Source: an uncultured Duncaniella sp.
GTDB taxonomy: Bacteria > Bacteroidota > Bacteroidia > Bacteroidales > Muribaculaceae
Assembly (NCBI GenBank): GCA_910586305.1
Contig: CAJUGS010000056.1
Coordinates: 1 to 5,315 of the forward strand
Length of the DNA stretch: 5,315 bases
Direction of reading: 5' to 3'
The position numbers and the translations under genes are program-made. Shown one piece after another: positions 1 to 4,680 of this stretch. Each line of letters opens with the position of its first letter. Position 1 is the first letter of the stretch. The notes beneath the pieces are model-generated. The model worked only from the letters and a program-made list of their open reading frames with translations, had not been told where the DNA came from and made no database searches.

Positions 1-25
1 TCAGAGGGGTCTGAAAGAGCCTTTA

Positions 26-1549
26 TCACTCCCACTCGATTGTTGCCGGTGGTTTTGAGGAGATGTCGTAGCAGACGCGGTTGACTCCGCGCACCTTGTT
101 TATGATGTCGTTGGAGACCTTGGCCATGAAGTCGTAGGGGAGATGAGCCCAGTCGGCTGTCATTGCATCGGTCGATGTGACTGCACGAAGCGCGATGGCA
201 CGTTCGTAGGTGCGCTCGTCGCCCATTACTCCTACGCTCTGGACGGGGAGGAGTATCGCTCCGGCCTGCCATACCTTGTCGTAGAGACCCCAGTCGCGGA
301 GTCCGCGGATGAAGATGTCATCGGCATCCTGAAGAATGCGGACTTTTTCGGGGGTGATGTCGCCGAGGATGCGCACTGCGAGTCCGGGTCCGGGGAAGGG
401 ATGGCGCTTGATGAGGTGTTCGGGCATTCCAAGCTGGCGGCCTACTGCACGTACCTCGTCCTTGAAGAGGAGACGAAGCGGTTCGCATAGTTTGAGGTTC
501 ATCTTCTCGGGGAGGCCTCCGACATTGTGGTGGCTCTTGATGGTGGTGCCTGTGATTGAGAGCGATTCGATGCAGTCGGGGTATATTGTGCCCTGGGCAA
601 GCCATTTCACATCTTTGATTTTGTGAGCTTCCTCGTCGAAGACGTCGATGAATCCCTTTCCGATGATTTTGCGCTTGCGCTCAGGATCGGTGACGCCGGC
701 GAGTTCGGAGAAGAACTTCTGGGAAGCGTCTACGCCGATTACGTTGAGACCGAGGCATTCATAGTCATGAAGTACGTCGCGGAATTCGTTCTTGCGCAGC
801 ATACCGTGGTCGACGAAGATGCAGGTGAGGTTGCTGCCGATTGCTTTGTTGAGCAGAACGGCTGCTACGGATGAATCGACACCGCCGCTGAGGCCGAGTA
901 CGACTTTGTCATCTCCTACCTGTTCGCGCAGGGCCTTGACAGTGGAATCGATAAATGATTCGGCTGTCCAGTCGAGCGATCCGCCACAGATGTCGACAAC
1001 GAAGTTGCGAAGAATCTGGGTGCCGCATTCCGAGTGGAATACTTCGGGATGGAACTGTACTCCCCAGGTTTCCTCGTTTTCAACCTGGTAGGCTGCGATT
1101 GCCACCTTGTCGGTCGAGGCGATGACTTTGAAGCTTTCGGGGACGGAGGTTATGGTGTCGCCGTGGCTCATCCACACCTGTGAACCCACGGGTATGTCCT
1201 TGAGGAGTGGGTTGGCGGAGTCAACACGTGAGAGGTGGGCGCGTCCGTATTCTCGCGAGGGAGCAGGTTCAACACTACCCCCCGAGGAGTAGGCGATGAA
1301 TTGTGCTCCGTAGCAGATTCCGAGCACCGGGAGGTGGCCGCGAAGACGGCTCAGGTCGGTGCGGAATGCTTTCTCGTCATAGACAGAGAATGGTGAGCCT
1401 GAAAGGACGACTCCGATTACTGAGGGATCGTCGAAGGGAAACTTGTTGTAGGGAACGATTTCGCAATACTCGCCGAGTTCGCGTATGCGCCGCCCGATGA
1501 GCTGGGTGGTCTGCGACCCGAAGTCGAGAATGATGATTTTTTCCTGCAT
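26..1549 (-). CDS. guaA: GMP synthase (glutamine-hydrolysing)
   Basis: This cytoplasmic enzyme makes GMP from XMP, ATP and glutamine, the last step of de novo guanine nucleotide synthesis. The 507-residue product has the usual family length and is intact. Residues 1-190 are a class I glutamine amidotransferase domain: the nucleophile is Cys79 in LGICYGAQ and the partners are His167 and Glu169 in VQFHPEV. Residues 195-390 are the ATP pyrophosphatase domain, with the P-loop SGGVDS at 221-226. The C-terminal dimerisation domain ends in PPATIEWE, very close to the usual family ending PPGTIEWE. The ATG at 1549 gives the expected N-terminus and lies about 30 bases below a good Bacteroidota promoter. 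It is a core chromosomal gene and marks the host side of the junction. The neighbour at its 5' side is a phage-type recombinase on the opposite strand. Confidence 0.98.
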   Translation of the reverse strand: MQEKIIILDFGSQTTQLIGRRIRELGEYCEIVPYNKFPFDDPSVIGVVLSGSPFSVYDEKAFRTDLSRLRGHLPVLGICYGAQFIAYSSGGSVEPAPSREYGRAHLSRVDSANPLLKDIPVGSQVWMSHGDTITSVPESFKVIASTDKVAIAAYQVENEETWGVQFHPEVFHSECGTQILRNFVVDICGGSLDWTAESFIDSTVKALREQVGDDKVVLGLSGGVDSSVAAVLLNKAIGSNLTCIFVDHGMLRKNEFRDVLHDYECLGLNVIGVDASQKFFSELAGVTDPERKRKIIGKGFIDVFDEEAHKIKDVKWLAQGTIYPDCIESLSITGTTIKSHHNVGGLPEKMNLKLCEPLRLLFKDEVRAVGRQLGMPEHLIKRHPFPGPGLAVRILGDITPEKVRILQDADDIFIRGLRDWGLYDKVWQAGAILLPVQSVGVMGDERTYERAIALRAVTSTDAMTADWAHLPYDFMAKVSNDIINKVRGVNRVCYDISSKPPATIEWE

Positions 1550-1578
1550 AAAGTCGGGGTGATTGTGATAATGATATG

Positions 1579-1610
1579 CAAAGTTACGGATTTTTAGGAT
1601 TATAAGCCAA
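1579..1610 (-). promoter_or_regulatory. guaA promoter (Bacteroidota -33/-7 type)
   Basis: Read on the minus strand, TAACTTTG (1586-1579) matches the Bacteroidota -7 consensus TAnnTTTG exactly. A -33-like TTGG (1610-1607) lies 20 bases upstream, which is the usual spacing. The -7 box ends about 30 bases before the guaA ATG, so the leader would be roughly 25 bases, too short for the guanine/xanthine or PRPP riboswitches sometimes found before purine genes. The promoter is complete, so insertion of the element did not disconnect guaA. Confidence 0.72.
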
Positions 1611-1680
1611 TAATTTGGGATTATTTAAAGCCCGTATAGCTAATTTTCCGGTTGTGTGGCTGGAATCGTGCTGTTAATAC

Positions 1681-1730
1681 GGCTAAAATTTCGTATTTTC
1701 GCTGTAAAATCCGCTCTAAAAGGCTGAAAT
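1681..1730. repeat. Imperfect GCT(x)TAAAA repeats and AATACG/CGTATT inverted repeat
   Basis: Four related words occur in 50 bases: GGCTAAAAT (1681-1689), GCTGTAAAAT (1701-1710), GCTCTAAAA (1713-1721) and GGCTGAAAT (1722-1730). An inverted pair AATACG (1676-1681) and CGTATT (1692-1697) with a 10-base spacer overlaps the first. Tyrosine recombinases of phages often bind several short arm-type sites beside the crossover core. That reading is inference; the repeats are short and A/T-rich, so chance is possible. Confidence 0.35.
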
Positions 1731-1765
1731 AACTGAACTCCAATAGGACTTGTTAGTAACCACTT

Positions 1766-1818
1766 TCAAATCGGGTCAATTTTGACAAAAGCCGACAATC
1801 GTCAAATCGCCCCTTTGA
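1766..1818. repeat. TCAAATCG direct repeat with inverted TTTGA copies upstream of integrase
   Basis: The 8-mer TCAAATCG occurs exactly at 1766-1773 and 1802-1809, 36 bases apart. Each copy faces an inverted TTTGA: 1781-1785 for the first and 1814-1818 for the second, giving two imperfect palindromes. A further small palindrome GTCAA-TT-TTGAC lies at 1775-1786. The cluster ends about 33 bases before the integrase ATG, where an operator or integrase/excisionase arm site would be expected. The function is inferred from position only. Confidence 0.4.
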
Positions 1819-1851
1819 GCTAAAAACATTTCCTAAAAATTGTCCAAAATT

Positions 1852-3027
1852 ATGGCAATACTGAACGCAGTTATTGTGCCGGCGAAAGTCCTCAAAAGTG
1901 GTCGGCACAAGATCAGAATCTCGGTAGCGCACAATGGAGAAACACGCTACATAGTAACTGACATAACCATAGACTCTTTTAAAGAGTTTAAGAATGGTTC
2001 AATCGTAAAGAGACCGGATGCTGCCATTCTAAACACCAAACTCCGAGGACTCCTTCAACGATATCAAGGCGTGATTGATGAGCTGGCTTACACAAACGGC
2101 TTAAGCTGCTCGGAACTCGTTTACCAAATCAAAAACGCTGGGAATTATAAGCACCGAACCATCCTTTCAATCTACGAGGAGTATATGGCTAACGCGCATA
2201 TCAAGCCGGGCACATATAAAGGATATGTAAATATTTGGAAAACTATAAGCGGCCACCTTAGCGAGAAAATGCTTGTTGAGCACATCACGCACGGAACAAT
2301 CCTGGGACTCGACAAATATCTCCGTAATCGTGGTCTGAAATCAACCACTGTTCGTAACTATCTCGTGTTTCTAATGGTCTTGTTAAACTATGCCAAGCGA
2401 TGCGGCTATGTTCAATTTCGAGTGGACCCTTTTGCCGGATATGAGTTGCCAAAGATGGAGGTTCGACAATCTTGGCTTTCTGTAGATGAGGTAAGGAGAA
2501 TCAGGGACATCGAGAGCGTGAAAGCTAATATCTTGAAGTGCCGGGACCTATTCATGCTCTCATATTATCTTGGTGGCATCAACATGATTGACCTGCTAAA
2601 CATCAATTTCAATGAGCAGACTGACATAATCCACTATGTTAGGACAAAGACCGAGAACCGCCCAAAGATGAACAAGTTTGTGGAGTTCCGTATCCCAGAC
2701 GAGGCCAAGGAGATTATTGCGCGCTATAAGGGTGCCGATGGCTACATCTATGTATCGGAGTATCAGAGAAAATCAAAATGCCATTACTTCTTTGATGTGA
2801 ATATGCCTAAGTTGGCCGAGATAACTGGCATCAAGCAACTCATCTTCTACTCGGCGCGGAAATCATTCAGCCAGCACGCCTTTGACCTCGGAATAAGTGA
2901 GAGTGTCATTGACTATATCCTGGGGCACAGAGTTGACAAAGGAGGCACCTCCCTCTACGCCTATATCTCGGTAACGCCTGATAAAGCAACAAAAGCCGTA
3001 CGACAGGTTTTGGATAATCTGAAATAA
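1852..3027 (+). CDS. Tyrosine recombinase (phage/mobile element integrase)
   Basis: This 391-residue site-specific recombinase probably integrates and excises the element to its right. Residues about 1-90 look like the Bacteroidota-type arm-binding domain (VIVPAKVLKSGRHKIRI), about 100-200 like the SAM-like core-binding domain, and 210-391 are the catalytic domain. Visible catalytic elements, numbered from this ATG, are Lys266 in YVRTKT, Arg336 in YSARKSF, His359 in ILGH and the nucleophile Tyr369 in TSLYAY. The box I arginine position carries Asn244 (GGINMIDLL), and the box II His is Tyr333; Bacteroidota integrases such as IntDOT are also known to deviate in box I. An in-frame TTG at 1840 would add four residues; the ATG is preferred because it gives the family-like N-terminus. 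Base composition looks lower in G+C than guaA and the lysis genes. Element type (phage or integrative element) is inferred from the lysis cassette. Confidence 0.95.
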   Translation: MAILNAVIVPAKVLKSGRHKIRISVAHNGETRYIVTDITIDSFKEFKNGSIVKRPDAAILNTKLRGLLQRYQGVIDELAYTNGLSCSELVYQIKNAGNYKHRTILSIYEEYMANAHIKPGTYKGYVNIWKTISGHLSEKMLVEHITHGTILGLDKYLRNRGLKSTTVRNYLVFLMVLLNYAKRCGYVQFRVDPFAGYELPKMEVRQSWLSVDEVRRIRDIESVKANILKCRDLFMLSYYLGGINMIDLLNINFNEQTDIIHYVRTKTENRPKMNKFVEFRIPDEAKEIIARYKGADGYIYVSEYQRKSKCHYFFDVNMPKLAEITGIKQLIFYSARKSFSQHAFDLGISESVIDYILGHRVDKGGTSLYAYISVTPDKATKAVRQVLDNLK

Positions 3028-3040
3028 AACACTATCTTTG
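3009..3040 (+). promoter_or_regulatory. Bacteroidota-type promoter at the integrase 3' end
   Basis: TATCTTTG (3033-3040) is an exact match to the -7 consensus TAnnTTTG. TTTG (3009-3012), inside the last codons of the integrase, lies 20 bases upstream as a -33 element. Transcription would begin near 3045-3050. The first thing downstream is the intrinsic terminator at 3093-3120, then the alpha-CTD-like gene at 3145. The promoter therefore drives that gene through an attenuator-like leader, or a short RNA, or both. Confidence 0.65.
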
Positions 3041-3046
3041 CTGAAT

Positions 3047-3120
3047 CAATAGGTTCTTTCCTCTTTGGAACGGTCTTATTGGTTTGACTTTGGCTGCGGG
3101 GTGGTTCCCGCAGCTTTTTT
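3047..3120 (+). ncRNA. Candidate short RNA or attenuator leader
   Basis: The predicted start near 3047 and the terminator T-run ending at 3120 bound a transcript of about 74 bases. It contains no ATG. Its 5' part can fold into alternative small hairpins: GTTC (3053-3056) with GAAC (3068-3071), or TTCC (3058-3061) with GGAA (3067-3070). Its 3' part is the strong terminator hairpin. No Rfam family is recognised by eye. It could equally be just the untranslated leader of the next gene plus the integrase terminator; the 5' end is only estimated. Confidence 0.3.
3093..3120 (+). terminator. Strong intrinsic terminator after the integrase
   Basis: GCTGCGGG (3093-3100) pairs perfectly with CCCGCAGC (3107-3114) across a 6-base loop, and six T residues follow (3115-3120). 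This is a textbook Rho-independent terminator for plus-strand transcripts. It sits 65 bases after the integrase stop and 24 bases before the ATG of the alpha-CTD-like gene, so that gene's expression must either start after it or read through it. Confidence 0.88.
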
Positions 3121-3144
3121 ATTAACCCTCTCAATCTCTTGACT

Positions 3145-3414
3145 ATGTACCAATCCTATCCCGACAGAATCGACTTAGACAAGTATGATGAACCACGTAT
3201 TCACATGGAGACACTCATGCGTGTACACCTGGTTGAATTCGATATTCACATACGAATTCTTTGTCTGCTTGAAAAAGCCGGAATCCGAACTTTGGGAGAC
3301 TTGGTCAGACAGACACGGGAGAGTCTGCTAAAGATAAATCAAATTGGAACAGGAACAGTGGACACGCTTGAAAAATTCCTTACCTATCACCATCTGTCAT
3401 TGAAAAAACAATAG
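3145..3414 (+). CDS. Small RNA polymerase alpha-CTD-like protein
   Basis: This 89-residue protein resembles the C-terminal domain of the RNA polymerase alpha subunit, a helix-hairpin-helix fold that binds DNA and activators. Residues 34-86 align with E. coli alpha-CTD: AGIRTLGDLV matches EAIHYIGDLV, and LLKINQIGTGTVDTL matches LLKTPNLGKKSL. Arg37, Lys63 and Gly68 occupy the places of Arg265, Lys291 and Gly296, but Asn268 becomes Cys40 and Lys298 becomes Gly70, so DNA contacts are probably altered. No alpha N-terminal assembly domain is present. The ATG at 3145 is preferred over an in-frame TTG two codons earlier. It follows the integrase on the same strand, behind a promoter and terminator. 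It may help control element genes or host polymerase; the role is inference. Another small helix-hairpin-helix protein is the alternative. Confidence 0.72.
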   Translation: MYQSYPDRIDLDKYDEPRIHMETLMRVHLVEFDIHIRILCLLEKAGIRTLGDLVRQTRESLLKINQIGTGTVDTLEKFLTYHHLSLKKQ

Positions 3415-3434
3415 GGCTGTCAATAAGACAGCCC
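3404..3434 (-). terminator. Intrinsic terminator of the leftward lysis operon
   Basis: GGGCTGTC (3414-3421) and GACAGCCC (3427-3434) form a perfect 8-bp stem with a 5-base loop. On the minus strand the stem is followed by TATTGTTTTTTC (3413-3402), a good U-tract, whereas on the plus strand there is no T-run. The hairpin therefore best serves transcripts coming leftward from the holin gene. The U-tract is encoded by the last codons of the alpha-CTD-like gene (Lys-Lys-Gln), so the terminator overlaps that coding sequence. Confidence 0.65.
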
Positions 3435-3437
3435 ATA

Positions 3438-3480
3438 GAGTATCATTTTACATCATCAATTCACATCATCAGCGATACTC
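3438..3480. repeat. Inverted repeat framing two ACATCATCA copies
   Basis: GAGTATC (3438-3444) and GATACTC (3474-3480) are perfect 7-bp inverted arms 29 bases apart. Inside them ACATCATCA occurs twice (3450-3458 and 3463-3471) with a period of 13 bases. A partial inverted copy, GATGATGT, lies at 3619-3626. The order arm, repeat, repeat, arm looks organised rather than random. No function can be assigned from sequence alone. Confidence 0.45.
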
Positions 3481-3499
3481 CGTTAAAGATTACTAACAT

Positions 3500-3526
3500 C
3501 AATCAAAAAAGTTCGATTGTTTTTTT
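3500..3526 (+). terminator. Candidate terminator of the alpha-CTD-like gene
   Basis: CAATC (3500-3504) pairs with GATTG (3515-3519) across a 10-base loop and is followed at once by seven T residues (3520-3526). The stem is short and A/T-rich, so the call is weaker than the terminator at 3093. It lies about 90 bases after the alpha-CTD-like stop codon and is the first plus-strand hairpin with a T-run there. Confidence 0.45.
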
Positions 3527-3532
3527 ATTCCT

Positions 3533-3583
3533 GTGTCACAAAATCTATAAAAGGCTGAAAACCCACAATAGCTCTTGTGACAC
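3533..3583. repeat. 9-bp inverted repeat made of two palindromic TGTGNCAC sites
   Basis: GTGTCACAA (3533-3541) and TTGTGACAC (3575-3583) are perfect inverted copies with 33 bases between. Each arm also contains its own palindrome: TGTGTCACA (3532-3540) and TGTGACAC (3576-3583), so the pair could be two dimer-binding sites with centres 44 bases apart. It could also be a stem with a long loop. It has no T-run on either strand, so it is not an obvious terminator. It lies in the 3' trailer of the lysis operon, about 65 bases past the holin stop. Confidence 0.45.
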
Positions 3584-3646
3584 GAGGCGGATTTTGCTCT
3601 CTGGGCCGTCAAGGCCTGGATGATGTAAGAGTTGCTGGAACTATTT

Positions 3647-4138
3647 TTATGTCTGAGTCGCGTCCTCCACTCCAAAACGCTTCTGAACGAGAGATACAAG
3701 CGTGCGCTTAAGTTCTTCCTCGCCACCCACAAGATCAATTAATTCTTGCACAGCTTCGGGGACTTTAGCGAGTCCGTCCTTGCGTCTCTTGCTATGCTCC
3801 CACATGGAGCGTCCCTCGACAACACATATCATCGCCGCGAAGACTATTGACAGATAGGGCAGGTTGTACCACGGGAACAGAGACAATATCACACCCACCA
3901 TTCCTACGAGTATCTGAAAGAACCAATATACCGCCATCTTCTCAAAAGTCTTACGCAGACGGTGTGATCGCAGTTTCTCCCTTGTTTTCTTTGCGGTATA
4001 TATGCCGCTTGCAGTATCGGCGATAGAGAACATCCCGGTCAAGAGGATGCAGAATGCCACGATTGTCAGCTGCCACACGAGATGATGCAGCGAATAGTCG
4101 CCCATGCCGAGTTTGATGATTTCAAAATAATTTTCCAT
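3647..4138 (-). CDS. Phage holin family protein
   Basis: This 163-residue membrane protein is the likely holin that permeabilises the inner membrane and times lysis. Predicted membrane segments are about 20-40 (LVWQLTIVAFCILLTGMFSIA), 68-88 (MAVYWFFQILVGMVGVILSLF) and 91-108. The pattern ADTASGIYTAKK followed by a basic stretch and FEKM, then VVEGRSMWEH, resembles the phage_holin_4 type (D-x-x-[ST]-G, charged linker, late E-G-x-S). The C-terminal part, about 115-163, is charged and probably cytoplasmic. Its ATG shares one base with the TAA of the upstream gene (TAATG), implying translational coupling. It is the last gene of the leftward lysis cassette. The family fit is by eye; the context with endolysin and spanin supports it. 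Confidence 0.82.
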   Translation of the reverse strand: MENYFEIIKLGMGDYSLHHLVWQLTIVAFCILLTGMFSIADTASGIYTAKKTREKLRSHRLRKTFEKMAVYWFFQILVGMVGVILSLFPWYNLPYLSIVFAAMICVVEGRSMWEHSKRRKDGLAKVPEAVQELIDLVGGEEELKRTLVSLVQKRFGVEDATQT

Positions 4139-4680
4139 TACAATTGTTTATTTTCTGATTTTTTAATTAGCCATATCACCGCCACGCAGACGATGGCCGC
4201 CATAACACCTATCGCCACTCCGCCGAAGTCCATCTTCGTCCGCTCCCACTTTGAAAGTTGCTGTTCAACGGGGTAAGGGACGGGGATGGAATCAACTTTG
4301 ACCGATTCAAGTTGCAGACGCAGAGCGTTAATGATACTATCCTGCTGCTGCACTTTGTGTTCAAGCTCCTTTTCACGGTAGGATGCGATGTACACTATGC
4401 GCTCCTTGTCATGGCGGGCGGTGTCGCCGTTCTCCTTGAGCACCACGGTCTCTTTCGTGTGGTCGATGATGGAGTCTGATGACACCTCCCTGCGGTACAT
4501 GGACTCAAAGAAACTCCTAAGACGCTCATACATTCCCGTGGTGTCGGCTTTGACATATTCCGTTCTCACGATCTCCCTCGGGCCGGAGGCGCACCCGAAC
4601 AATCCGAGCAGGACCGTCACAATGGCGACGCCGATAAGCGCGTACAGGAATTCACGGATTATATGTCCATGCCCTCTCAT
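4138..4680 (-). CDS. Predicted unimolecular spanin-like lipoprotein
   Basis: This 180-residue protein has a lipoprotein signal at its start: a basic n-region, a hydrophobic stretch at 11-27, and lipobox LFGC with Cys30 followed by Ala, which favours sorting to the outer membrane. Residues 35-150 are hydrophilic and charged, with probable coiled coil around 100-128 (REKELEHKVQQQDSIINALRLQLES). Residues 153-172 form a C-terminal membrane helix followed by Lys-Lys. An outer-membrane lipid anchor plus an inner-membrane helix in one chain is the architecture of the u-spanin of phage T1 (gp11), which completes lysis by joining the two membranes. It sits between endolysin and holin: its ATG overlaps the endolysin TGA by four bases (ATGA) and its TAA shares one base with the holin ATG. 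No sequence homology to T1 gp11 is claimed. The alternative is an unrelated phage lipoprotein. Confidence 0.7.
   Translation of the reverse strand: MRGHGHIIREFLYALIGVAIVTVLLGLFGCASGPREIVRTEYVKADTTGMYERLRSFFESMYRREVSSDSIIDHTKETVVLKENGDTARHDKERIVYIASYREKELEHKVQQQDSIINALRLQLESVKVDSIPVPYPVEQQLSKWERTKMDFGGVAIGVMAAIVCVAVIWLIKKSENKQL

Larger units (their letters stand above)
1587..1851. other. Host-prophage junction, probable att region, no gene
   Basis: This A/T-rich gap lies between the divergently transcribed guaA and integrase genes (ATG to ATG about 300 bases). I see no convincing gene, tRNA or terminator in it. It holds the upstream half of the guaA promoter and two groups of short repeats (1681-1730 and 1766-1818). 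The element lies to the right, so one attachment site should fall here, probably between the guaA promoter and the integrase. The core cannot be identified from one end because the second copy is outside the window. No exact TAnnTTTG box was found for the integrase on the plus strand; the nearest matches have a mismatch or poor spacing. Confidence 0.5.

Noticed and set aside
1..14. TCAGA-GGGG-TCTGA hairpin just downstream of the guaA stop
   Set aside because: It is only 5 bp, lies at the window edge and the following bases on the minus strand are not visible, so a guaA terminator cannot be judged.
143..490. Plus-strand open frames of 60-115 codons opposite guaA
   Set aside because: They lie fully inside the clear guaA coding sequence in other frames and show no recognisable motif.
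1630..1650. A stretch resembling the 5' end of a tRNA (GCCCGTATAGCTAA)
   Set aside because: No anticodon arm, T-arm motif or matching acceptor strand follows, so there is no tRNA or clear tRNA-derived att relic.
3604..3617. GGCC-GTCAA-GGCC mini-hairpin after the holin gene
   Set aside because: The stem is 4 bp with no T-run on either strand, too weak to call a terminator.
3499..3738. A 79-codon minus-strand frame starting inside the holin gene and running through the inverted-repeat block
   Set aside because: It starts in another frame of a good gene, has no start context and no recognised domain. The block is better explained as structured non-coding DNA, though a search for dispersed copies is suggested above.
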